Shown here: positions 9,608-18,251 of the stretch, in pieces
How positions within the stretch are numbered: the stretch's first letter is position 1
Layout of the letters: every line of letters begins with the position of its first letter
Origin: Chalciporus piperatus
Taxonomy: Eukaryota; Basidiomycota; Agaricomycetes; Boletales; Boletaceae
Reading direction: 5' to 3'
Assembly (NCBI GenBank): GCA_038093975.1
Contig: JBBPTG010000259.1
Span: 1 to 32,813 of the forward strand
Length of the DNA: 32,813 nucleotides
Position numbers and translations under genes: made by a program
Notes under the pieces: generated by a model
Databases searched by the model: none
What the model was told of the DNA's origin: nothing
The model's input: only the letters and a program-made list of their open reading frames with translations

Positions 9608-10800
9608 TTACAGTCTTGCTGATGTTAGCATTCCCTCCAGTGTAGCCGACGTGAGAACAGCAATGTCATCCGGTGGGAGAGTGGTCAAGGCACGCTCGCC
9701 TCGGACCTCCCGCTCACATGTCTGCTTCCATTCCAAAAACAGACGCACGAGCTTTTTCTGGTCTTCTGCATGGTCGGTAAGCATGCCTTTGACCTTCTCG
9801 ACAAATTCCCTATAGTCCAAGGTCGAGCCCATGCACTGATTATATGTGCTGTACATCCCAGTGATGAGCTCTCGCCAGCCCGCCAACTGGGTCTCACTCG
9901 TATGGTTGATTTCGTGAGATATGCCCACAAATCTCGTCACCCCTGCATCTTCGCCTGGGAGCGAGTAGGTGATGTGATGAGATTGGTAATTGGTGTTCTT
10001 GTGCGTTGTGCCATCACTACTTAATGTGATACCTTTGAATTTTGAGAAGCTCGTCTGTCAAGCATAGCAATGTGTGGAGAATCACTGTGGTACGAACCTT
10101 TTGCTTTGCTGATCTCGTCCACTAACTGAACAGTTGCGGCTACCTCTCCCTCGAGCATAATCCGTCCTATGCTCCGCTCGCTAATCGATCCCTCTACCTC
10201 GATTCCGGCTGTGGCCGCGATCGCGTGGATTGTGTTTTCGATACTGGCGACAGGGATGTTGTGGATAGCCACAAGATCCCGCACCATATCCCGGGCGTCG
10301 TCCGTGATGATGCCATGATTTTTGAGGGTAAGTGTGGGCTTGGCAGGTGTTTGTTCGATTGCTGCAGCGACAGCCTTTTGTATAGCACGCTGAGTCTGCG
10401 CGGGTTTACGAGAGAGCCGGCGGGAAAGGGTTTTGTGGCGTGTGGTGAGTGAGTCGTTCTGTTGTTCGAGTGCATCGACTCGTTGACACAGAACCTCTGC
10501 CTTCCTGGCGAGGAGGCAGTTTTCAGCTTCGGCCTCTCGTGCACGCTTTTGTGCACGTTCAGCGTTCGCTTTGGCGCGTTCTTCACGTCGGACCGCATTT
10601 CGAAGTGTCTTCTTGATTTCTTTTAGCTTCGTGTCAATGCCGGACTGCAGGGAGGAAGGGATGTGGGTTGAGTCAGGGGTAATGACAGTGGGTGGTAAGT
10701 TTTCCTTTCGTAGTGGCTGGGTGGCATTCAGTTGCTCGACATGTGCCTTTTGAGCAGGGCTACGCTTTTTTCTTGGGTTCCAGCGATATCCCGAGGCCAT
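9608..10800 (-). pseudogene. Multicopy basidiomycete gene of unknown function, 3' end cut by palindrome
   Basis: Exon 1 is 10800-10098 and exon 2 is 10032-9608. The 65-nt intron (GTTCGT...TTCAAAG) restores one frame of 375 codons and joins the two halves of a conserved GITLSSDGTTHKN segment. The start is the ATG at 10800 (MASGYRWNPRKKRSPAQKAH). Residues about 60-120 are a charged coiled coil (repeated Glu/Arg/Ala). Then come a conserved helical region (ITDDARDMVRDLV ... SISERSIGRIMLEGEVA) and the HTSETQLAGW / DHAEDQKKL region. I recognise this arrangement from a large family of unknown function repeated across Agaricomycetes. The last codons (TSARL and stop) are supplied by the tip of the palindromic element, so the natural C-terminus is lost. 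No catalytic motif is visible. Confidence 0.7.
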
Positions 10801-12064
10801 TGGAGCTGTCCGCGATCAACAATCCATCGACGACGCGTCGAGGACATGGCGGATCTCGATTATGTAACACGATATTGCGAGGACCGAGTTCAACGACTGC
10901 TAGCAGCTTAATGCATCGTCCCTAGGGGCAGTCGAGCGCGTCAGGACGTGTTTTTCATTGCTCTGGTTGTATTACATGCTAGAGATCTCGAAAAATTGTG
11001 TCAGAATAATAGATTTCATGACTCTGACATGTCCAATACAGAAGCTATTCATGTTTTGTACCTTCCCATACGTTCGTTAGGCAAAATAAACACTATGTCT
11101 CCGCATATAGATTCGGCGAAACTGATGTGTTCGTGTTGTAGCAGCACTGACCGTGTTTTCTCGCCCCCTTCCCTATAGACAGGGACCACGCGGAGTTTGA
11201 ATTATAGTGAGCGTTGCCGCTCCCCATTCAACGGCCCTCCGGGCAACCCTGGACCCGCCGCCAGACTCGCAGTTCAACATGCCCTCGTTGCAACTGTAAC
11301 AATGAATGGGGCCATGGGGGGCATCTAAATTTTGTCACATTCACATTTTATTGTTCGCCAGGTCTCTGGCAGGCTGGAATCATCAAAGTAATTACTGTAA
11401 TTACTATGATGCTGAACACAGCAGTGGTAGTACCTATGTCAGATCACACAGACAAAATCACGAAGGGCAACTCATTGACGGTCAGGATACGGAGCAAACA
11501 GTGAGATGAAGGCAACAACAGTCCTAGTCAACACGATGGAGGGAGAGGAGAGCTGTGGAGCAACAAGAATACAAGCTTTGAAAAAGGGGTTTCGTCGCTG
11601 ACAAAGACGGTAATCCGGACCGACATCCCATCAGTGGACGCACAATTTTGAAAGTGAGACCTGGACCACTTTCGGGTCCAGGAACTTAGAAAAACCTGTG
11701 CGGTCCGGAGGCAGTGCAAAAGCCTGGAGCCGCAGAGAACAGAGCAAAGGCAACTCCAAATGTCGAGAACTGGGAGTCATGACGATGGGATAAAAGCCAT
11801 ACATAGTACGAAATTTGATTACCACTGGTGCACGATGACAGGGTCCCCTCGACTGAGCTCTCATTCTTTCATTTCCCTCCGAGCCCTCTCAATTCGTGAG
11901 GGTCGTTGTTTCGACATCCTGTCAGCATCCCCTGACAATCGTTCTCTTACCGACTCGGAGGGATAGTCTTAGGAAGGCGAGCGGTAAGTACTAGTAGTCA
12001 CGCATCTTCGAATTCCTGTGCAATGGGTTTTTTCAGCGAACCCTTGATTTCGCTTGTTCCCTAG
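10801..12064. other. Intergenic stretch, nothing supported
   Basis: It contains the upstream region of the minus-strand gene starting at 10800 and the upstream region of the C2H2 gene. Short frames on both strands (for example 10948-11178 and 11214-11504) lack family likeness, consistent codon use or convincing splice partners. An upstream exon of the C2H2 gene may exist near 11.9 kb, because GTAAGTAC at 11986 could pair with the CCCTAG acceptor at 12064, but I cannot choose it. Confidence 0.4.
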
Positions 12065-12075
12065 GAACTGCTTGC

Positions 12076-13240
12076 ATGTCAACCAGCACCAACTCGCCCT
12101 TGGCCCGGTTCCGTCATGATCAGGGCCCACCCGTCCCCGATCCACCGCGTCCCCGATTTCGACGTGACTCTCAACCGTTTACTTGTTCCTGGTATTCCCA
12201 CTGTTTTTATGATAGCCAAATTTTCGGACAGCTTTCGTGGGGTGCCCTTCACACTGAACTTTTAGCACTCATGTTCGTTTACCCAAGTTAGTCTCAAACT
12301 TCTGAACTTACTTCTCAGCCAGAGCGAATTTCCTGGCATATCACGAATCTAATCCCCCCTCATATCTGGAATGGCTCCTCGATACCCCTTGGGATATTTG
12401 GTATGAAGGAGTCATCGAATGGGCATTAGGTACGGTACATCCCTCCCATGTCTCTGCTTCGTGTGACCAGGATCGGGCAGCACAATGGAAAAACTTCAAT
12501 GTACACAGTCGCCACCCCGGAATATTGCCTCACCCCGACACGGAGGCATATCATCTTCAATCCGTCATCGCTAATCGACCGCCATCTCCCCCATCCACAA
12601 CCTCTGACCTCGCTGACCTGGTCCCGTCAAATGTCAGGCACCGCCCCTCTTCTTCTGTGAGTGACGATATTTAACCGTGTGAATGCCTCATTGCTGAAGC
12701 GCTGATACACCGTCTTTAGCAAACGATCACTTTGGCTTTACCCAATCTCGACGAGTTCAACACACCTCTATTTGATTCTCCTGCACCGTGGAATCATGTG
12801 CCGTTCGACGACACTGTCCTGTCGCACCCTCCCTCTCTGATTTTAGATCCACGGAATGAAATCAGATCTCCTCCTACTATCTCCACCTCCGATTCATCTA
12901 GCACGGACCTACAACGCAGTCCATATGTTTCTCTGCCCCGCCGCCGCATTCCATTTCTCCCCGCCAACCCTCATATCAATGACAGGGTCTACGTATGTCT
13001 GTGGACCTCGTCGGACGGCTCAGTCTGCGGTACAGAAATCGCCTACTCGACCGTCCCAGATCATCTTGAAACGCATAGGACGCCGGGCACCCCTAATAAT
13101 CACAGCATGATGTGCTCGTGGCGGGGATGCGGGCGTAACATGTTACGCAGGAATATGGTGCCGTCATATTCGCGAGGTGCACTTGTATTACAGTCGGCAG
13201 CCTTTCTCGCTCAGGCCCAGGAGTGGAAGTGGATAGATGC
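12076..13240 (+). pseudogene. C2H2-finger protein gene with a one-base frameshift
   Basis: Exons 12076-12286, 12319-12434, 12471-12656 and 12720 onward join in frame through short introns (32, 36 and 63 nt). The translation has a hydrophilic N-terminus, a Trp-rich segment (SYLEWLLDTPWDIWYEG) and a Ser/Thr/Pro-rich linker. It then shows a degenerate finger (CLWTSSDGSVCGTEI ... HLETH) and the start of a second (MCSWRGCGRNMLRRNMV). At 13158-13164 one extra C shifts the frame. Reading from 13162 restores RHIREVHL, the expected end of the second finger, and stops near 13240. This tandem layout is common in basidiomycete DNA-binding proteins of unknown target. Either the gene is newly broken or the extra base is an assembly error. 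The ATG choice is tentative. Confidence 0.55.
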
Positions 13241-13804
13241 TCGCAAAATTGTATATCATCACTGGTCTGAATTCTCGTGTACGCAATTCATTCTGTATAT
13301 GATACCATTCCATGTTCGACAGCAGTCGCAGGCTTAATTACGAGATGTACTACAATGGATCAAGCCAAGTTAACCATGTACTTGCAGTTGATCCCAGCAT
13401 CCAAACTCTAACCAAAAGTGTAAACCAAGGGAACGAGCGAGTGCGCTTGCTCAGGCTTGCTTGGGATGACTTGTCAACGTGCCAACTGCGGACGGGCAGC
13501 TCCAATGTCTAGATTCTCGTTATGTAGTGCCAACTAGGGACATCATTCCTGCGTCGAGCATCGTCTTCCTACCCTAGATCCTCGTAAGTACAAACCCGAA
13601 ACAAGGAGGAAATTGTGACCGACGCCGCCATGAGTAGCGTGTTCTTCTCACACTCATTAGTTGCAGTGTGCACGTACCGTCCGGGTATCGGCGGGTGCCA
13701 GTGTTTCGTTTAACCCATTTCACGGTGCTGCTCTTGGTAAGCGCCTCGCATCGTAGAATCAGAACTTTGACTCGCCCTGATCTGATAAGGACACTCAGGC
13801 TTCC
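13241..13804. other. Intergenic stretch, nothing supported
   Basis: This is the 3' flank of the C2H2 gene and the 5' flank of the gene at 13805. No RNA gene, convincing frame or TATA box is seen. Confidence 0.4.
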
Positions 13805-14308
13805 ATGGCTCTCACTGCTGGACTTCCACCTCGCCGTCAGCACCGCAACCTCCACGGTGCTCAATTCCCTGACGACGACAGCAGCAAAGTCGTCATATGC
13901 GAAGCAGACGGTCTAGACTCAAATGTCCTCAACCCAGACGACCGTCACGTCCTTCTCAGATGGACCAACGGGACGGACGCCAAAGGCACCTACGTCCAAA
14001 TCATCCAACTCTCCGGCGGACCAGGCAACTACGCTTTCCACATCCCATCAGTCAGATGCTTCACACAGGCCAAGAATACGGAGTACGTCCTGCGCGAGTA
14101 TACGCGTGCGGAACGCGATCAGATCGTGGCGTTTGCGAAGAAGGTCGAGTTCGAGAAAACGTCGCAAGTCAATAATTGTCAGACTTGGCTGCGCGACTTG
14201 CTAGAGGCGATGGATGAGGCTCGTCTTTTGAACCGTGACATATTTGATACGATCGATGTCGAGGTTCCGCTTAAGAAACGGGTGGCGGAGCTGAGGGATG
14301 ATCGATGA
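13805..14308 (+). CDS. Small protein with NNCQTW motif, 167 aa, function unknown
   Basis: This is a single-exon frame from ATG 13805 to TGA 14308 (MALTAGLPPRRQH). It has no signal peptide or membrane segment. The middle reads RHVLLRWTNGTDAKGTYVQIIQLSGGPGNYAFHI, beta-strand-like with an early His. The C-terminal half is helical and includes VNNCQTWLRDLLEAM. The 191-aa protein encoded at 16132-16768 has the same order of elements (LHWAIFIRTSPGRGNYYEL ... WHCQNWVYEAVARL), so the two are probably distant paralogues. A His followed later by Cys-Gln in a helix recalls circularly permuted papain-like folds, but that is a guess. No function is assigned. Confidence 0.6.
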   Translation: MALTAGLPPRRQHRNLHGAQFPDDDSSKVVICEADGLDSNVLNPDDRHVLLRWTNGTDAKGTYVQIIQLSGGPGNYAFHIPSVRCFTQAKNTEYVLREYTRAERDQIVAFAKKVEFEKTSQVNNCQTWLRDLLEAMDEARLLNRDIFDTIDVEVPLKKRVAELRDDR

Positions 14309-14794
14309 CTCCGAGTCCGAGACTGTTTGAGCTCGTCGACGTCGTCATGGGGCTGCTCAGCCTTTGCTCCCAGAGTGTGGCCGTACTTACCCAGATCGCA
14401 GTAGCATTTGTATGAGTAGATCAACGCGCGTCATCGTGGCGATATCGAAAACGCATGGGTGATGTAGCCAACTGCCCGCTCGTGGCAGATACACTTGACG
14501 GGGGAGTTGAACGTTGAACTGGCACCATCAGCAAAACCAGGACGTGCCGTTCTCGTCCCAACAAACACTACACGCCTAGATCGATCTGCGATGCAGGAGA
14601 GACCGAGATGAGTTGCACCAGCGACAAGTGACCTGAAGGGATTCCGCGCACGGAGACTCGGTCGAGCGTCGATACTCGATACTCGAGACGAGCTTTTGCC
14701 CTGCTATATCCCAACCATCATCCCCTCTCCTCATGCACCTTCCCTGACACGTACGTCCTCAGCAACGAGTTCCCAACCCCAACCCCAAACCCAC
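14309..14794. other. Intergenic stretch, nothing supported
   Basis: It carries no convincing frame on either strand. It would hold the 3' ends of the genes at 13805-14308 and 14795-15085. Confidence 0.4.
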
Positions 14795-15085
14795 TCACGA
14801 CGAACTCTTCCCCTGCTGAATCCCCAACCTCCTAAGCCTCTCCTCCTTCTCCCTCGTCTTCTCCACCAGCTGTCTAAACGCCGATCCGGCGGCTGTCTCG
14901 CCCTCGCCCTCGCCCTCACCGAGCAATTTCATTTGAAGGAGTATTCTTTGGCGTTGGTCGTAGTTGGCTCTTTGGGTCGAGACGAGAGTGCGGACGTCTT
15001 GGATGTCTGAGTCGGACATGGGGATCATCGTTGGGGGACGACGGATCATTTTTTTGGTGGTTGGTGGTGGTTTGGTGGCGACCAA
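14795..15085 (-). CDS. Possible small coiled-coil protein, 96 aa
   Basis: The frame starts at ATG 15085 (MVATKPPPTTKKMIRR) and ends KSSS. After a basic, Pro-rich N-terminus it has a helical charged stretch (SDIQDVRTLVSTQRANYDQRQRILLQMKLLGEG) and a second one (FRQLVEKTREKEERLRRLGI), interrupted by a GEGEGEGE run from a GAGGGC repeat. The helical pattern is protein-like rather than random, but there is no recognised family and no splice or conservation evidence. Confidence 0.35.
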   Translation of the reverse strand: MVATKPPPTTKKMIRRPPTMIPMSDSDIQDVRTLVSTQRANYDQRQRILLQMKLLGEGEGEGETAAGSAFRQLVEKTREKEERLRRLGIQQGKSSS

Positions 15086-16002
15086 TTGAGTCGTTTGACA
15101 ATGATCGATTGATCAATGATGACTAGTCGGACTACCTAAACGTTAAACACTACTTGTGACTCTATAAGCCAGATATCGATATTCATAGCAAATAGTTTCC
15201 CCCAGTCTATCGAACTTGCACAAGTGCCATTTCAATCTCGAAAATCCGTGTGCTCCCAGAAGTGGAATCAAGGACGAAACGATCGTGCAGTCGTTTCACC
15301 CGATACCACAGCAGAGCGCACCATGGATCCCGAGTCTCTACCTGGCCAGTGAGACTGTCACAGCATGGTTTTCCGCGTGCGTGGCCCCGAGACGCTTGAA
15401 AGAACCGTGGCTCCGAGACGATGGGAGTCCCCGAGTCTTCGAAGCGCTAGCTGGCCCTCCAAAGCCAGGCCACCGACCCATCTCTGAATATACATTCGAA
15501 ATTCCCCACGGTCGTCGCTCCGTCGCTCCGTGCTCCTTCGTTCACATCAAACGTCCACCCGTACCCTCGTATGTTATCACATCTCTCACACCCCGACCAA
15601 ACCCCCTCCATCATCACGGTAGCCTGCCTATGGCACACGCGCATCAAAGCGTGTACCCGGGGCCACTCCCATTGTTCGGGCAACAATGGACAATGGCTTG
15701 ATCGATATCGACATTGATCTAGATCGTCTCGTCAATTAAGTAATGCTAATGTCGGAGGGTCAAGTAGTCACCGTGCCCCTCCAAGGACTCCATTGTTCTC
15801 CCGGCTGGGCGAGCCCTACCACACACGTCTCCATGGTGTGGTGTGGTAAATCGAACTTGCCAAGCCGACGAACGCGCATCGACGAAAACAAAAAAGGGTC
15901 GAATCCATGTCACCTCGATATCCTAAACGGACCTCGCTTCTGTGGACACCTCCGTTCCACAGAACCGCGCGTCAATAAACGAGTGGACGGTGGGATGTTG
16001 GT
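15086..16002. other. Intergenic stretch, no supported gene
   Basis: A frame at 15216-15701 has no in-frame ATG at its start, is rich in Pro, Ser and His, and resembles no family I know. The DNA from about 15.7 to 16.0 kb is presumably the promoter of the gene starting at 16132. Confidence 0.4.
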
Positions 16003-16010
16003 TATAAAAG
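16003..16010 (+). promoter_or_regulatory. TATA box candidate for the gene at 16132
   Basis: TATAAAAG lies about 120 bp upstream of the start codon, on the right strand and at a plausible distance for a short leader. This is position-based inference only. Confidence 0.45.
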
Positions 16011-16131
16011 ACGTTACGCTTGTGAGGACTTGAGCGCGTTCGTTCTTTACTCCTTCGTCCCCCTTTTCCTAGAGGACGTGAAAGCGCTTCTTCGTTCTAA
16101 TTGTTACTTTTGGTCAAAAAGGCAACGGCGC

Positions 16132-16768
16132 ATGATGTCACGTTCACGATACGAGCTGATCAAGACTTACCCTTACGAACGAGAATACGACGATTCCCAT
16201 TTACCTCTCATAATTCCCCAATGCTGTAAGTCTCTCCCTCTCCTCATCCCACTCACTCACTCACCCCATCATTTCCTCGTACACAGCATCACTGCGTATG
16301 CCCTACGCAACAGCACTCACCCCCATCCAAACACCACCAGGCTGCTTCCCAATCGAAGTCGTCCAATTCTGGCGAGGCGAAAAATCACCCGGTCGTCCCT
16401 ACCCTCTCCACTGGGCCATCTTCATCCGAACCTCTCCCGGTCGTGGCAACTACTACGAACTCGTCGGTAACATCGACACGTTCACCCCTCATTCGCTTCT
16501 CAACGTCCCTCTTCAAAAACGCGACCTCTGGCGAGGGAGTCACGTCGTCGGGTATGTCACTCCGAGCGAGTTGCATCGGTTCGAGAGACGCGTGGCGCAG
16601 ACGGAGGTGGTGAGGGGGTGTAAGGAGTGGCATTGTCAGAATTGGGTGTATGAGGCGGTGGCGAGGTTGAGTTATGAGAATTTGTATACGGATCATATGT
16701 TGACGATGGGGGCGCTGCAGACGCAGATGAGTTGTTTGTTGGAGGCTTGGGAGTTGGGGGAGATTTAG
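16132..16768 (+). CDS. Small protein with WHCQNW motif, 191 aa, function unknown
   Basis: Exons 16132-16225 and 16287-16768 are joined by a 61-nt intron (GTAAGT...TACACAG) with matching phase, giving 191 aa. Two adjacent ATGs (16132, 16135) give MM-SRSRYELI; the first is used. The product has no signal peptide or transmembrane segment. The core is FPIEVVQFWRG, then LHWAIFIRTSPGRGNYYELVGNIDTF, then HVVGYV and finally CKEWHCQNWVYEAVARL, followed by an amphipathic C-terminus. The His-Trp and Cys-Gln-x-Trp pair are the features shared with the protein at 13805-14308. The architecture is typical of small, basidiomycete-restricted proteins; a permuted papain-like fold is possible but unproven. Coding quality is good and the gene appears intact. 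Confidence 0.7.
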
Positions 16769-17090
16769 AGGAGGAGGGGAGAGGAAACGAACAGAGGAAG
16801 GAATGGTCGGGGCGCGTGAAAGTATTAGATTGCATATGAATCACAAAGTAGTATCGATGACCTAGACCTTTTGCACTTTTACTATCGCCAGCTAGAACGC
16901 ATCTAATGTGATTGTAGGGAACACGATCACATTCTTCGGGGAGTCGGAGTGGGAATAATCGAAGATCATCGCGTGTTTTCTTGAACGAAAACCATGAAAC
17001 CACGTTATGCGGTACATGGGATCTGAGCTGCCACCGCTGGGAGGAACGGACGCATTCGCGGAAATGCCGCTGTGCAAGGGATACGATAGG
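16769..17090. other. Convergent 3' spacer
   Basis: About 320 bp lie between the stop at 16768 and the minus-strand stop at 17091. It presumably holds both 3' ends; no hairpin or gene is seen. Confidence 0.5.
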
Positions 17091-18007
17091 CTAAACACGA
17101 GCGAAGACGACACGGTCCTTGTCCCAGGGATCCTTCCATATCTCCGTATGATCTAGACCAACGGTATTGCGGAGGATGTCCTGAACAGCATTGGCTTGAT
17201 CGTGACCGACTTCGAGGGCGATCACGGCGCCATCGCGGAGGATGCCTTTGCGTGCTATGAACGAAGCGATGGTGTGATAGAACGACAATCCATCCTGATT
17301 GGGCGATCCCGGCGGGTCACCCAGTAACGCTCGCGAATCCTCGTAGTCCCTGACCGAGGACGACAGTCGGTCATACTCTCGCCTGGGTATATACGGTGGA
17401 TTGGCTGTGACGACGTCGAAGGGCGGTTCGAGCAGCTGATCGAGGTGTGGATCGCACAAGTCACCCAAGAGCGGCGTAAATACGTTGCGGAGATTAGATG
17501 AGGCATGTGATATGGCGGTGTTGCATCGTGAGGCATTATCGGCTGCCAGTCGAATGGCGTCTGGTGAGATGTCCACGCCGACTGCACGGGTGCTGCCTGG
17601 GGGCCAGAGGTGACATAATAAGAGGGGTATGCAACCAGAGCCGGTGCACAAGTCTAGGACGTTGACTGGTTGGGTGTGCGTGGGAGAGAGGCGTGATGCA
17701 AGATGGATTGTCCAGTGCTCTGTCTCTGGGCGGGGTATAAGCGTCGGGGTCCGAGTCAGCAGATCGAGAGGGCCAAATGGAGTCGTTCCTGAGTCAGTTT
17801 CAGTGAGGTCAGGCGGTGATGTGGAGTGACATAGATTCTCTCACCGAGGATGTACTGGAGTGGTTCACCGCGCAGTCTTTTGTCGAGCATGTCTCTGAGT
17901 ACAAGTCTATTCGGTGCAGCCTGTCTCATCCATTTCAGCTCTTGATCCGCCGACTCGCGACCGAGAAATCGAGCGAGTTGTGCCAGTCGTCCAGAACCAC
18001 GTGGCAT
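17091..18007 (-). CDS. MTQ1: PrmC/HemK-type protein (release factor) glutamine methyltransferase
   Basis: Exon 1 (18007-17845) and exon 2 (17788-17091) are joined by a 56-nt intron with matching phase, giving 286 aa. The N-terminal helical domain (RLAQLARFLGRES ... RGEPLQYILG) and the linker PFGPLDLLTRTPTLIPRPETEHW are characteristic of PrmC-type enzymes. The Rossmann domain has the S-adenosylmethionine loop VLDLCTGSGCIPLLL and the substrate motif NPPY (VTANPPYIPRREYDRL), and ends KDPWDKDRVVFARV. Such enzymes N5-methylate the Gln of the GGQ motif in release factors. The N-terminal domain favours the mitochondrial Mtq1 type over the shorter Mtq2, although no clear targeting peptide is visible. 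It is divergent from the ERT1-like gene, with 244 bp between the starts. It is complete and intact. Confidence 0.9.
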
Positions 18008-18251
18008 CGAAAAAGAAGGACAAATATTGAAATAAATGAGGTTGTCAAAGTGGTGGACGAACTGATTAGGTAATATGGATCAAGTTAATGTGATATTACA
18101 TAATAAAGGGAGAAGGAGAAGTGATGTAAAACTCATCAACGAGGTCACCGAGACTCACTGAAACTCACTGAAACTCACTGAAACTCATCGAGATTCACCC
18201 CCCCTGCCCGACGCTGGAGACCAACTGCTGACTATCCAAATCACAGCGCAC
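18008..18251. promoter_or_regulatory. Shared divergent promoter with 10-bp direct repeats
   Basis: These 244 bp separate the start codons of the methyltransferase (minus) and the ERT1-like gene (plus). ACTCACTGAA is repeated in tandem from about 18153 to 18188, in a run of related copies (ACTCATCGAG follows, and ACTCATCAACGAGGTCACCGAG precedes). The array could be binding sites or simple slippage; no known factor site is claimed. Confidence 0.5.

Larger units (their letters stand above)
6183..9625. mobile_element. 3.4-kb palindromic (foldback-like) element
   Basis: The first bases (ACATCAGCAAGACTGTAAAA at 6183) recur as the reverse complement at the right edge (ending GCTGATGT at 9625). The match continues inward through arms of about 1.6-1.7 kb. 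Outer parts are nearly identical mirror images; the inner parts (about 7540-7800 against 7830-8280) are recognisably related but diverged, with the axis near 7.8-7.9 kb. From the outside in, each arm has a 14-bp-stem hairpin, about 800 bp of degenerate 8-bp repeats, a unique block (TACTAGTATCTGTCACTCAA), three 97-bp repeats and an outward-facing low-complexity frame. No transposase and no convincing target duplication is present. The right end truncates the unknown gene at 9608-10800. Foldback transposons have this architecture; the superfamily is unknown. Confidence 0.8.

Noticed and set aside
15216..15701. 161-codon frame rich in Pro and Ser
   Set aside because: It begins at a non-ATG codon and resembles no family; at this GC content such frames arise by chance.
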